In this document: positions 23,941 to 33,091 of the stretch, in pieces
Layout of the letters: every line of letters begins with the position of its first letter
How positions within the stretch are numbered: position 1 is the first letter of the stretch
Origin: Candidatus Woesearchaeota archaeon
Lineage (GTDB): Archaea; Nanoarchaeota; Nanoarchaeia; Woesearchaeales; JAGVZT01
NCBI GenBank assembly: GCA_017608295.1
Contig: JAFCGF010000002.1
Coordinates: forward strand, 124,001-188,000
Direction of reading: 5' to 3'
DNA: 64,000 nt
Program-made: the position numbers and the translations under genes
The notes under the pieces: model-generated
Database searches by the model: none
The model's input: the letters and a program-made list of their open reading frames with translations, nothing else
Told to the model about the DNA's origin: nothing

Positions 23941-24332
23941 AGTCCATCACCTTTATAATCATCTATTCCGAGTTTGTCCTCGGCCATTTCAATAAGTATC
24001 TTGACATTATCCACATACGCCTCCGCAAGGTCTTCAAGACTACCCACGTACTGCTTGTGCATGTTTTCTGCATGGGTTCTTGGCTCCTTCTTCACTTTGG
24101 TCCTGTCTATGGTCTTGAGAAATCTCTTGACTTCCTTCTTCTTTCCCTTCAGCTCATCAAGGATATCAGAAATCTCTTCTTCAGTCATGTCAGGATTACT
24201 AATTGCCCTTGCGGTCTGCGGGATATACACAAAACCACTATTTGTGAGGAGTGTGCTGTACATCTGAGCACCTTCTTCGCCAAACATGTCGACCATTTTC
24301 TTCTTCTGTTCTCTCCAGTGTTGCCTTGGCAT
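23937..24332 (-). CDS. Paralogue of the duplicated helical protein, 131 aa
   Basis: A 131-residue helical protein that is a single-copy relative of the units in the neighbouring gene: WREQKKKMVDMFG at the start, MTEEEISDILDELKGKKK in the middle, and a closing helix with SLEDLAEAYVDN. Its stop overlaps the start of the downstream gene by four bases, so both are made together. A short TATA-like ATTTTTATAAA lies just upstream on the minus strand (24380-24390). Function unknown. Confidence 0.65.
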   Translation of the reverse strand: MPRQHWREQKKKMVDMFGEEGAQMYSTLLTNSGFVYIPQTARAISNPDMTEEEISDILDELKGKKKEVKRFLKTIDRTKVKKEPRTHAENMHKQYVGSLEDLAEAYVDNVKILIEMAEDKLGIDDYKGDGL

Positions 24333-24400
24333 AGGTACCTCCTCGTTGAGTACTTTAGAGTGGGGAATCTAGAACCATTTATAAAAATTTGGTTCGGCAG

Positions 24401-25846
24401 TCAGAAATCTTCATGGGTCGGAATCACAAAGGGAGTAACTGTCGTCTCCACACCATACACAGAGAGCAGGACACTCGCAGCCCTGCTGGACCGGGGATAG
24501 GCCAATCCTTTGTCGTCTGTCTTCTCAAGAATATAGGAGTACCATTCAATATTCTCTTCAAAGGTGCCAGGCAGGAGTGTGAGAACAGCAGCAGCAGGGT
24601 AGAATTCAGTGTTTCGTTCCCAGTTTTGCTCATTCATAGCGAGAAATGCCTCGTTAAAGCGGTCAGCGCGCTCATCGAAGCTCCCCTCGGCGTCCCTGAG
24701 GATAAGGGCTGCGACGTCAGCGTCGAAGCAGTCTCTCCTTCCCCTTGTGACGAGCTTCGCCTTCAGCTCGTAATGGCTCTGGACCAGCTCTTCAGGAGTA
24801 CCCTTGTCCTGGGAGAGGTTCGCTGCTATGAAGCACTTCTTGGCAGAATAGTTGCTATCGCTCGTCATCTCATCCAGCACAGACATAAAGCGTGCCACAT
24901 TGCTCCTAACTGTGCCGCCGAGATGCATCACCCTTGAAGATTCCCACCACGAATAGATGTTCTTCCCAAAATTGTGCTCTCTATGCAATAGGAGATAAGT
25001 CTCGACCAGCTCGTCTTTCCTCCTCGTGATAGCGCCGTCAAGGGCTGCAGTCGTGACAACGACATAGCATCTATGCCTGCCGCTCCACCCATTATCATTG
25101 AGATGATTATTCACAACAGGACAGCGAGGGGAAATCACATCGTCAAACTTCTCCTCGAGAAGTGCCATGTGGAAGGCATAGTCGTTCGTGTGGTCGCTTT
25201 TAACTTTCCAATTCCCCTGGGCAAGATGTACCCTATACTCAAGGTAGCGGTCACAGATGGTGTCAATTCTTTCCTGCGTACGTGCGATATCCTGTTCAAG
25301 CTCCCTGAGAGTCAGGTTTCCGACACGCTCAAGACGAGCCTCAAGGTGAGTAAGGAGCTGATTACCAGCTGGAAGGAGCTTCACATGCTCACCGTCATGC
25401 GTGGGAATGAAATCTTCAAAATCCGGAATCTCCTCGAGATTAGCTATCTTCTGCTCAAGGGATGCAGCCTTGTCGCGCTGTGTCTCATATTTTTTCTTCT
25501 CCTCATCCATGTATCCCCTATAATTACTAATGGCCTTGACACCAACAAGGGGCCTGTTATCCAGCATATTTGATTCACGCTGCAGAAGAGAATATTCAAG
25601 ATAGTGGCTGTCCCTGAGATTACGGGTCTCTTCGAGCTTTTTGTACAGCTCGGGAAGCCCCTCCTTATCCTGCCTGAACTCAAAAACAGCCCATGTTGGC
25701 AGAGCCTCAACATACTCGTTCGTGCGGAGAAACGCGACAATATCTTCATCTACATCAATTGGCCCATTTCCCTCTTCGATATCACTGAGTGCTGCCTTGA
25801 TATCGCTGAGTGCTGCATAGGCGTCAGCGCAGGTCAATTCCCCCAT
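24401..25846 (-). CDS. Unrecognised 481-aa cytoplasmic protein
   Basis: I do not recognise this protein. It is 481 residues, soluble and mainly helical, with a likely coiled-coil region at about residues 65-215 (LYKKLEETRNLRD, EKKKYETQRDKAASLEQKIANLEE, RELEQDIARTQERID). The C-terminal half is globular with scattered Cys and Trp but no motif I can name. It has an N-terminal repeat of AALSDI. The gene stands alone; a TATA-like stretch around 25865-25875 may drive it on the minus strand. Confidence 0.6.
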   Translation of the reverse strand: MGELTCADAYAALSDIKAALSDIEEGNGPIDVDEDIVAFLRTNEYVEALPTWAVFEFRQDKEGLPELYKKLEETRNLRDSHYLEYSLLQRESNMLDNRPLVGVKAISNYRGYMDEEKKKYETQRDKAASLEQKIANLEEIPDFEDFIPTHDGEHVKLLPAGNQLLTHLEARLERVGNLTLRELEQDIARTQERIDTICDRYLEYRVHLAQGNWKVKSDHTNDYAFHMALLEEKFDDVISPRCPVVNNHLNDNGWSGRHRCYVVVTTAALDGAITRRKDELVETYLLLHREHNFGKNIYSWWESSRVMHLGGTVRSNVARFMSVLDEMTSDSNYSAKKCFIAANLSQDKGTPEELVQSHYELKAKLVTRGRRDCFDADVAALILRDAEGSFDERADRFNEAFLAMNEQNWERNTEFYPAAAVLTLLPGTFEENIEWYSYILEKTDDKGLAYPRSSRAASVLLSVYGVETTVTPFVIPTHEDF

Positions 25847-25936
25847 CAGTGCGAAGGGGTGAGATACGATTTATAAGATATTCGGCGCGCTTCAGGAACA
25901 AAACCTTTAAGTAAGTGGTCTGCCCAATATATTGAC

Positions 25937-27007
25937 ATGCCAACGCGACTCGCGAAGAAACTTCACATCCATATAATCCTGCTCTTCATGCTGCTTTTTA
26001 TTCCTGCCACACTCATCGCAGAGCTGATGCACGCCCCAGGGATAGTCATCTTCATCTTAGCAGCGATTGCTATCATCCCACTTGCAGGGATTATGGGAAA
26101 GGCCACAGAAGAACTCGCGCTTCATGCGGGGCCTACTGTCGGTGGGCTACTCAATGCGACATTCGGAAATATGGCAGAGATTATCATTGCGATTATCGCA
26201 ATCCGCGAGGGATTGTTCGACATTGTAAAAGCGTCGCTCACCGGCTCGATTGTAGGCAATATCCTTCTCGTGTTGGGACTATCCATGGTACTTGGCGGCT
26301 CGAAGCATAAGCGCCAGGACTTTAATCCAAAGGCAGCAGGCATGAACTCGCTCATGCTTGTCCTTGCCTGTGTCGGCCTTCTCATGCCCGCGATGGTCGA
26401 GCACACTGTCAGCGATTTTGTGATGGAAGAGATAAGCCTCATAGTGGCAGGACTGCTCATCCTGGTCTATATCTCAGGGCTTATTTTCTCATTTGTTACG
26501 CACCGACACCTCTTCAACCCAGAAGGAGGGTCGCACGAGAAGCCGAACATGAGCGTCCGCTTTGCTGTGGGAATGCTCATCACTTCAACTATATTCATGG
26601 CACTCTCATCAGAAGCCCTTGTCAAGAGCGTAGAGCACGCCGCCCATGCCCTTGGCATGACAGACCTGTTCATTGGAGTGATTGTCGTGGCGATTATCGG
26701 CAACGCCGCGGAGCATTCAGGAGCTATTCTCATGGCGATGAAGAACAAGATGGACCTCTCATTCGGGATAGCTATTAATTCTAGCGCGCAGATTGCGCTC
26801 TTCGCAGCCCCTGCGCTCGTATTCATCAGCCTCTTCATGGGGAAGCCGATGAACCTCGTCTTCACCCAGATGGAAATACTCGCGGTCGTGCTGAGCGTGA
26901 TTGTGGTCTACATGGCATCTCTAGATGGAAGATGTGACTGGTTCGAAGGAGTGCAATTATTAGCAGTATACGCGATAATGGCAGTAGTGTTCTACTTCAT
27001 CCCTTAA
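25937..27007 (+). CDS. Ca2+/H+ (cation/proton) exchanger, CaCA family
   Basis: A 356-residue integral membrane protein with about 11 hydrophobic segments. The two inverted alpha repeats are visible: GNMAEIIIAIIAIREG in the first half and IGNAAEHSGAI in the second; their acidic residues bind the cation. An acidic-to-basic cytoplasmic loop sits between halves. This fits the CAX group that exports Ca2+ in exchange for protons. It ends four bases inside the convergent adenylate kinase gene. Confidence 0.9.
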   Translation: MPTRLAKKLHIHIILLFMLLFIPATLIAELMHAPGIVIFILAAIAIIPLAGIMGKATEELALHAGPTVGGLLNATFGNMAEIIIAIIAIREGLFDIVKASLTGSIVGNILLVLGLSMVLGGSKHKRQDFNPKAAGMNSLMLVLACVGLLMPAMVEHTVSDFVMEEISLIVAGLLILVYISGLIFSFVTHRHLFNPEGGSHEKPNMSVRFAVGMLITSTIFMALSSEALVKSVEHAAHALGMTDLFIGVIVVAIIGNAAEHSGAILMAMKNKMDLSFGIAINSSAQIALFAAPALVFISLFMGKPMNLVFTQMEILAVVLSVIVVYMASLDGRCDWFEGVQLLAVYAIMAVVFYFIP

Positions 27008-27636
27008 GCGTACTTTGAAAGGACGTCGATAATCCTCTTCTGAATATTTTCGATATCCCCGCTGCCGTCCACGCGGATAATTTTTCCCTGGCCCTCATAG
27101 TATTCCACCAGAGGAGAGGTCTGCTTGCGATACACCTCGAAGCGGTGGCGAATCACTTCAGGCTTGTCATCGTCCCGCAAATAAATCTCATTTCCGCACT
27201 TGTCACAGATGCCTTCGTCCTCAGGGGGATTGCTCAGGAGATTATACACCTCACCGCAGCCGCACATCCTCCTCGCACTAATCCTTTCGACAATCTCATC
27301 CTCATCAACATCAAGTTCCACAACCACAGTGATGTCTGAAACACTGTCGAGGAAAGTGGATTGTGGAATCGTGCGTGGATAGCCATCCAGCATGTATCCT
27401 CCCTGGCAATCCTGCCTTGAGATTCTCTCCTCCACAATCTTATTAGTAATCTCATCAGGCACAAGGTCGCCATCATCCATGATCTGGATTATGGACTTCC
27501 CCAGCTCAGTCTTTCGCTTCATATGGTCGCGGAAGATATCACCTGTTGAGATATGAGGTATCCCATAGTGAACGCTGAGCATCTTTGCCTGTGTTCCCTT
27601 ACCGGCTCCCGGCGGCCCTAATAAAATCAGTTTCAT
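27004..27636 (-). CDS. adk: Adenylate kinase with zinc-binding LID
   Basis: A 210-residue adenylate kinase (AMP + ATP to 2 ADP). The P-loop is GPPGAGKGTQ (7-16), the AMP site has STGDIFR, and LDGYPRT is present. The LID carries CGCG and, about 19 residues later, CDKCG, giving a four-Cys zinc site. This is the bacterial-type long form, not the short trimeric archaeal AdkA. A purine-poor gap of six bases separates it from the upstream hypothetical gene on the same strand. Confidence 0.96.
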   Translation of the reverse strand: MKLILLGPPGAGKGTQAKMLSVHYGIPHISTGDIFRDHMKRKTELGKSIIQIMDDGDLVPDEITNKIVEERISRQDCQGGYMLDGYPRTIPQSTFLDSVSDITVVVELDVDEDEIVERISARRMCGCGEVYNLLSNPPEDEGICDKCGNEIYLRDDDKPEVIRHRFEVYRKQTSPLVEYYEGQGKIIRVDGSGDIENIQKRIIDVLSKYA

Positions 27637-27642
27637 GTATAT

Positions 27643-28113
27643 TCACCCGAAATAAGCCAAATCTGTCCTTTCCTTCATTTCTTTCTGCCACACATTTTTC
27701 ATTTCATGAATAATGCCCTGCATCTCTTTCCTGATTGCAGGGAATTGGCTGAAGAATGAAGTTATGAATTTCGCGCAGATATCTTCGCTCCCGTTAATGA
27801 GTACCTCATCGGCAGACCTGTAGTGATATCTCAGACGCTTATAGAGGTCATATATCTTTTGCTTCGCTACTTCATTGAAAGCGTTTGCCTCGCGCATCTC
27901 TCCCAGCTTTGTGTCCGGCTGGAGGACGGTGTCAAGTATCTTGAAATAGCTGTCAAGCTCGTCGCGTATAGTCCTTACAATTTCCCTGAGGAAAAATTTC
28001 TCCGGGTCAATGAGTGAGATTTCGAAGGCGTCATCAATCTGGTTGAAGGGAGGGAGCTGGAATTTCTTCTTGAACTCTTTGTAGAGCTGCTTGGCAGTCT
28101 TCTCCTTAGCCAT
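27643..28113 (-). CDS. Unrecognised helical protein, 156 aa
   Basis: A 156-residue helical protein without a motif I can name. It has a basic N-terminus (KEKTAKQLYKEFKKKFQLPPF) and repeated aromatic-rich helices (YDLYKRLRYHYRSADEVL). There is no signal peptide. It lies between the phosphoglycerate mutase and adenylate kinase genes, all on the minus strand with short gaps, so it may share their transcript. Confidence 0.6.
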   Translation of the reverse strand: MAKEKTAKQLYKEFKKKFQLPPFNQIDDAFEISLIDPEKFFLREIVRTIRDELDSYFKILDTVLQPDTKLGEMREANAFNEVAKQKIYDLYKRLRYHYRSADEVLINGSEDICAKFITSFFSQFPAIRKEMQGIIHEMKNVWQKEMKERTDLAYFG

Positions 28114-28138
28114 AGTGACGGGAAGCTCTGGTGGTGTT

Positions 28139-29656
28139 TTAAATCTTTCTGAGAAGGCTTTCCGCAGTCATCTCTTTGGGCTGCTTCAGCCCCATGAGCT
28201 GGAGTATTGTCGGGGCGAGGTCAGCGAGTATGCCGCGCTTCCTCAATCCCACGTCCTGGAAACGGGACACAAAGATACACTGCACAGGATTTGTTGTGTG
28301 AGATGTCTTGGCTTCACCAAGCATATCCTCACAGTCTCCATGATCTGAGGTGACGAGGCAGGCCCCTCCAGCCTCAATGACGAGGCGAGCCACTCTGCCG
28401 ACAGCACCATCGACTGCCTCTACAGCTTTCACAGCTGCAGGTATATTTCCTGTATGGCCCACCATGTCAGGGCAGGGATAATTGATGAAGATGACATCAT
28501 ACTTCCTGCTGAGAATCCTCCTCTCAAACTCGTCTGTTATCTCTCTCGTCCGCATCTCAGGCTTGAGGTCGTAGGTCGGCACTTTTGGGCTAGGGATGAG
28601 CATACGGTCCTCGAGTGGAAATGGCTTCTCGACTTTACCGTTGAGGAAACTGGTAAGGTGCTTGAACTTCTCGGTCTCGGTGAGGCGCAACTGGCGCTTG
28701 CCATTCTTGCTGAGAACCTCTCCGAGAGTGTTCTTGATATGGAAAGGCGGAATCATATAATCAGTAAATTCATCATAATAGCGCGTCATCCCAAGGTATG
28801 CGATAGAAAGGCGCTTCACAGGAAAATGAGGGAAATTCGGCTCAATCAGGGCCTTGGTAATCTCGATAGCACGATCCTGGCGGTAGTTGAAAAACACGAG
28901 TGAGTCGCCGTCTTTTATCCCACCATATCCCTCAAGGGCAGCAGGGGGGATGAACTCATCGCCGATGCCCTTCTTATAGCACTCCCTGATATACGTGCCG
29001 ATGTCCTTGAAGCGTGGGACTTTCTTTTCATTCGGCCACACGAGCGCATCATATCCCTTCTGGACTCGCTGCCATCTCTGGTCACGGTCCATAATGTAAT
29101 AGCGGCCACTGATAGTCTGGATTGTGCCGAGCTTGAGCTTTGCGAGCTTCTGCTCGAGCGGTGCAAGGTATCTGGGGCTGGACCTGGGATGAGTGTCCCT
29201 GCCATCGCTGAAGAAATGTATCGCGACTTTTGTGAGCTTCTGCTTCTTCGCAAAATCAAGCAGTGCGTAGAGATGAGTGATGTAGGCGTGCACTCCCGCG
29301 TCCTGGACAAGGCCCATGATGTGAAAAGTAGAATCATGTTTTCTGCAATTCTCGGCCAGTGCAATGAGTGTCTTATGTGTGAAGAATTCACCTGATGTGA
29401 TGAGGGCATCTATTTTCTTGATTTCCTGGTGGACGAGGCGGCCTGCGCCAATATTGAGATGGCCTGCCTCTGATGTGCCGAGAAACCCCTTTGGAAAGCC
29501 AACCGCCTCGCCCGATGCGTCGAGCAGGCAGTGTGGATGCTTTGATAGGAGCTTATCATGGGCTGGTGTCCTTGCCTTGGCAACGGCATTTCCCTTGACT
29601 TCAGTACTGTAGCCCCAGCCATCTCTGATGATGAGAACAACAGGGCGAACAGACAT
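28139..29656 (-). CDS. gpmI: 2,3-bisphosphoglycerate-independent phosphoglycerate mutase
   Basis: A 505-residue iPGM of the long alkaline-phosphatase-superfamily type, interconverting 3- and 2-phosphoglycerate. The metal-binding Asp12 is in IRDGWG and the phosphoserine Ser62 is in GTSEAGH. The insertion domain with GRDTHP and the C-terminal TSDHGDCE metal site are present. The frame stays open upstream to 30010, but the ATG at 29656 gives the family N-terminus. The glycerate 2-kinase gene 1.6 kb away also makes 2-phosphoglycerate. Confidence 0.95.
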   Translation of the reverse strand: MSVRPVVLIIRDGWGYSTEVKGNAVAKARTPAHDKLLSKHPHCLLDASGEAVGFPKGFLGTSEAGHLNIGAGRLVHQEIKKIDALITSGEFFTHKTLIALAENCRKHDSTFHIMGLVQDAGVHAYITHLYALLDFAKKQKLTKVAIHFFSDGRDTHPRSSPRYLAPLEQKLAKLKLGTIQTISGRYYIMDRDQRWQRVQKGYDALVWPNEKKVPRFKDIGTYIRECYKKGIGDEFIPPAALEGYGGIKDGDSLVFFNYRQDRAIEITKALIEPNFPHFPVKRLSIAYLGMTRYYDEFTDYMIPPFHIKNTLGEVLSKNGKRQLRLTETEKFKHLTSFLNGKVEKPFPLEDRMLIPSPKVPTYDLKPEMRTREITDEFERRILSRKYDVIFINYPCPDMVGHTGNIPAAVKAVEAVDGAVGRVARLVIEAGGACLVTSDHGDCEDMLGEAKTSHTTNPVQCIFVSRFQDVGLRKRGILADLAPTILQLMGLKQPKEMTAESLLRKI

Positions 29657-29711
29657 TTTTGGGAAGGCAGCCATATTCTTGTTTGAGAATGGGCAGTATT
29701 TATGTGTTTGC

Positions 29712-30233
29712 TCAGCTGAGAACTCTGAGATCATTGACGGATTCACTGAGATAGCTCTCCTTGAATTCCTCTGTAAGGGCTGGCTTGTGCTTGATGTTAA
29801 GCATCCCCTCGGGAGTCCAATAATGCCTCCCATCGATATTGACATGCAACCGGTAATAGAGCAGCGTTGGCTTGGATTCATATAATGGGAATGACAGCCG
29901 TATGCCTCCGCTGTCGAGAACCTCCGGCTCCGCCTCGACAGTGGTTGAATAGCTGCTTTCCATTGGCCCAATTCCGCTCTTGATCCGTCCTGAATGGGAA
30001 TACTCGTCAAGGTGAAGTGTGAATTGAGTCGCTGAGGAGAAACTTTTTGGAGGGGTGATCTCCCACACCATCGCCAGCTTTGTCCGCGAGAAGCCTTCAG
30101 TGGGGGCAGCTACAAGCTCTATCTTTGGGGAGGAGAGACTACCAACGCAGCCTGCCAGGAGCAGAAGGATAGTAGCACACACTACATAGGCAGTCAGGCG
30201 CCTAGTCACAGGAATCACACCCCTGGTCTTCAA
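29712..30233 (-). CDS. Lipoprotein of unknown function, 173 aa
   Basis: An exported protein with a basic N-terminus, a hydrophobic segment and a lipobox LLAGC (about residues 25-29), so lipid-anchored. The rest is beta-rich with alternating hydrophobic residues (TKLAMVWEI, LLYYRLHVNID), like an immunoglobulin-like or fibronectin-like fold. The gene overlaps the 3' end of the upstream secreted-protein gene by 32 bases, so the two are translationally linked. I cannot assign a role. Confidence 0.65.
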   Translation of the reverse strand: MKTRGVIPVTRRLTAYVVCATILLLLAGCVGSLSSPKIELVAAPTEGFSRTKLAMVWEITPPKSFSSATQFTLHLDEYSHSGRIKSGIGPMESSYSTTVEAEPEVLDSGGIRLSFPLYESKPTLLYYRLHVNIDGRHYWTPEGMLNIKHKPALTEEFKESYLSESVNDLRVLS

Positions 30234-31200
30234 AATAACTCAATACTTGCGGTTCGGCTGTGAAAGTGAAGCCATCCCAGAGGTCCTGCACCTGATTGAC
30301 AATATTGATTCTCTCTATCGATGTCTTGACACTGTTGTAAGCCTGCGTCCTCACCTCGAGATTGGAGATGAACGTGATGATGTGCTCCTCACTGACCCCC
30401 TCCCACATGAGGCTAGTGACCTTTTGCTTGAGAAGCCTGAATTTGAACTTGGCCATGCGATTCACCTGATTGCCCAATGAGCTCAGGCAGCTTGCCTGCT
30501 CCATCTCGGGGCGGGCTTCACACTCCTTCTTTGCATTAAGCACTGTTGTGTCCAGCCCTATTGTCCTCTCCGCACAGGCAAGGATGGATGCATCGTCTCT
30601 CTCGTGGAGACAGGGCATGAGCTCATCATACTCAGTGATGCATTTACTGCGTTCAGCCCCGCTCAGGATACGGCACTCTTCAGGCACATCATTAGTGGGA
30701 ATCCCCACCCTATAAAGGCGGCAGCGCACACGTCCGTCAAGCGTGGGATAGTCTCCACAGGGAGAATCCGCATCGAGAAAATCCACAGTGGTGGTGAGCT
30801 CGCAGGTGGCGCGGTCAGAGAGGTAGTGCTCGCCAATGCACTGAGGGTCAGATATATGGATAGTCGACATGGGCTGGTCCACATCGAGCTCGAAAAGATA
30901 TTCTGTCTTGCCAGCCCACTCAAGAGCTATATCCTGGATAGGTCCTTTTGTGATTGCCCCCCACCAGAACTCCTCATCCAGTGAGGTGGTGAGGATATAT
31001 TGAAGATCTTTAGGGTCAGAAACCGTATTCGCATAGAACCTCACCCGCATGACATCATTGTTCATCCTGCACCAGCGGATAGTAATCTCACCGTTCTCAC
31101 ACGAGGGAGTATAGGCATCAACTTCAACAGGCAAGGAGAGTATGGCAACTAGTGCAAGGATAAGAATCAGGACTGCATGCAAGGGTGCTGACTTGTTCAT
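30202..31200 (-). CDS. Secreted Cys-rich protein, 332 aa
   Basis: A 332-residue protein with an N-terminal signal peptide (hydrophobic run about residues 8-24, ending VDA) and no lipobox. About sixteen cysteines are spread in pairs; the middle (about residues 140-250) has repeated segments such as CRILSGAERSKC, CLHERDDASILAC and CEARPEMEQASC, which resemble the Cys-pair repeats of the frameshifted lipoprotein at 45.8 kb. The last residues CDSCD may bind metal. The start is the ATG at 31200; a longer frame exists upstream. Function unknown. Confidence 0.65.
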   Translation of the reverse strand: MNKSAPLHAVLILILALVAILSLPVEVDAYTPSCENGEITIRWCRMNNDVMRVRFYANTVSDPKDLQYILTTSLDEEFWWGAITKGPIQDIALEWAGKTEYLFELDVDQPMSTIHISDPQCIGEHYLSDRATCELTTTVDFLDADSPCGDYPTLDGRVRCRLYRVGIPTNDVPEECRILSGAERSKCITEYDELMPCLHERDDASILACAERTIGLDTTVLNAKKECEARPEMEQASCLSSLGNQVNRMAKFKFRLLKQKVTSLMWEGVSEEHIITFISNLEVRTQAYNSVKTSIERINIVNQVQDLWDGFTFTAEPQVLSYFEDQGCDSCD

Positions 31201-31277
31201 CAATTCTATGTCCAGGCAAAGCAGGTTTTTAAACATTATGCAAAGATTAAAAGGGAAGAAGTACATGATGTATTGAG

Positions 31278-32438
31278 ATGCTTACCAAGAATAGTGACAC
31301 ATTACTATCCACTCCTGCTAGGAAGCAGGTTCTAGACATACTGGAGGCAGGGATTTCTGCATGCAAGGCTGAAGCAGTGGTACTGAAGCATGTCTCTCTT
31401 GAGGGGGACATTTTACGCATCAAGGACATGCACTATGCCCTCTCTGAATACAAACGGGTTGTGCTCATTGGCTTTGGAAAGATGTCTGGGGCAGTGGCAC
31501 AGGCCCTGGAACAGATTGTGCCGATTGAGCAGGGGATAGTCATTGACACTGAATCTGTCAATACAGGTTCTGTCAAGGTTCTTGTGGGCACTCATCCCTT
31601 TCCTTCAGTGGAGAATCTTGAGGCGACGAAGAAGATTATTGAGTTTGCGTATTCGCTGGGTGAGGGCGACTTTGTGCTCTGCATTGTATCAGGAGGTGGG
31701 AGTGCGCTGCTGTGCGCCCCAAGCATATCCTTCCCCACATATATTGAGCTGCTCAAGGAGCGTATCTTCTCAGGCATTGACATTCACAGCCTAAACGCCT
31801 GGAGAAAGGAACATTCCCTGGTCAAAGGCGGGCAATTGGCAAAGCTGATTGCACCTGCGAAGATTGTCAACCTTTATTTTTCCGATGTGATTGGTGATGA
31901 CATGGAGGTCATTGCCTCTGGCCCGACTTATATTGATGAGGCTGATAACCTATTACTGCTCAGCAACATGACAGCCATCAGCGCGATGATGGCAAAGGCA
32001 CGCCAGCTGAAACTGGAGCCGCACCTCCACACTGCCTCTTTGAAGGGAGAAGCCTCTGAGATTGGCGCCTATCTTGTTGAAACGTTCACCAAGGAAAAGG
32101 AAAATTGCCTCATCGCCGCAGGAGAATGTATTGTGACTGTCACTGGAAAAGGGACTGGTGGCAGGAATATGGAGTTATGCCTCGGCGCGCTTGAACGTAT
32201 TGGAAATCTCACCCTCGCGGCAATTGGCTCTGACGGAGTTGACGGGCCGACTGACGCTGCTGGAGCGATTGTCGATAAAGGCACGTTGAGGCGCGCAGAA
32301 AGTTCTGGGCTCAACATCAAGCATTGCCTCAGGAACAATGATAGTTACTCTTTCTTCAAGAAGACCGGAGACCTCATCATCACTGGAAAGACCGGGACGA
32401 ACGTGATGGATTTGGTTGTGGCTGTGAAAGACAGGTAA
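31278..32438 (+). CDS. Glycerate 2-kinase (MOFRL family)
   Basis: A 386-residue glycerate kinase of the GckA/MOFRL type, which makes 2-phosphoglycerate from glycerate and ATP. Family features are VVLIGFGKMSGAVAQALE, the glycine-rich CIVSGGGSALL, and VTGKGTGGRNMELCL with a C-terminal GSDGVDGPTDAAGA. The central region is a little shorter than in bacterial enzymes (about 420-450). It is divergent from the secreted-protein gene. The product feeds directly into lower glycolysis beside the phosphoglycerate mutase step. Confidence 0.92.
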   Translation: MLTKNSDTLLSTPARKQVLDILEAGISACKAEAVVLKHVSLEGDILRIKDMHYALSEYKRVVLIGFGKMSGAVAQALEQIVPIEQGIVIDTESVNTGSVKVLVGTHPFPSVENLEATKKIIEFAYSLGEGDFVLCIVSGGGSALLCAPSISFPTYIELLKERIFSGIDIHSLNAWRKEHSLVKGGQLAKLIAPAKIVNLYFSDVIGDDMEVIASGPTYIDEADNLLLLSNMTAISAMMAKARQLKLEPHLHTASLKGEASEIGAYLVETFTKEKENCLIAAGECIVTVTGKGTGGRNMELCLGALERIGNLTLAAIGSDGVDGPTDAAGAIVDKGTLRRAESSGLNIKHCLRNNDSYSFFKKTGDLIITGKTGTNVMDLVVAVKDR

Positions 32439-32443
32439 TGTAG

Positions 32444-33028
32444 CTAAGCCAACTCTTGCTTACGCTTCTTCATAAGCTGAGTATAGAACTCTTCAATCTC
32501 CTTATTGAACCATTCTCTTCCGTCTTCCACATTTTTAGCTTGGTCTCTTTCAATCTGAGCGTAGGTCTCTTTTGGGCTCATGCCCCTAATTTTCTGATAG
32601 AATGGAAACCCCTTTTCTGATGCTACCCACATAAAGTCAAAATTGTTGAAGATTCTTAGCACTGGCTCATCTGCAAAGGAATCGCCAAATGCCCAGTTAT
32701 CATGCTTGAGGATAAGCCTCTTGATTTCGTTGCTCTTATCTTGGGGATAATCCAATGTATTGAGGATATCTTCCGCTATTTTCGCGCCCTCTTCTGAATG
32801 CAGTTTTCTTATGTCAAGATTAAGTGGATTAGAGCCCTTCGGAACCCGTGAATAACCTACATCGTGTAGAATAACTACTGGAACCAGGATGTCGAAATCA
32901 ACTTCAGATTCATCAACAAATATAGGAACAGTCTCGAACAGCCACTTGACATGCCCTACATCACCATCTCTTCCTTTTTCATAGTAAGGAAGGGCTTTCT
33001 CAAGGATTACCTTGTATATCTCCTTCAT
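32444..33028 (-). CDS. HD-domain phosphohydrolase
   Basis: A 194-residue HD-superfamily protein, started at ATG 33028 (a longer frame to 33079 exists). The metal ligands are GHV near residue 26, the HD pair in VILHDVGY, and later His/Asp residues (LILKHDNW). The family hydrolyses phosphate esters of nucleotides or signalling molecules. It converges with the glycerate kinase gene. The next gene upstream is a P-loop kinase on the same strand. The substrate is not evident. Confidence 0.78.
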   Translation of the reverse strand: MKEIYKVILEKALPYYEKGRDGDVGHVKWLFETVPIFVDESEVDFDILVPVVILHDVGYSRVPKGSNPLNLDIRKLHSEEGAKIAEDILNTLDYPQDKSNEIKRLILKHDNWAFGDSFADEPVLRIFNNFDFMWVASEKGFPFYQKIRGMSPKETYAQIERDQAKNVEDGREWFNKEIEEFYTQLMKKRKQELA

Positions 33029-33091
33029 GAATACAGAACAGCTATAGGTGATATTAAAAGCCTCTGGGGTAATCGCCACTAAAAGGTATCC

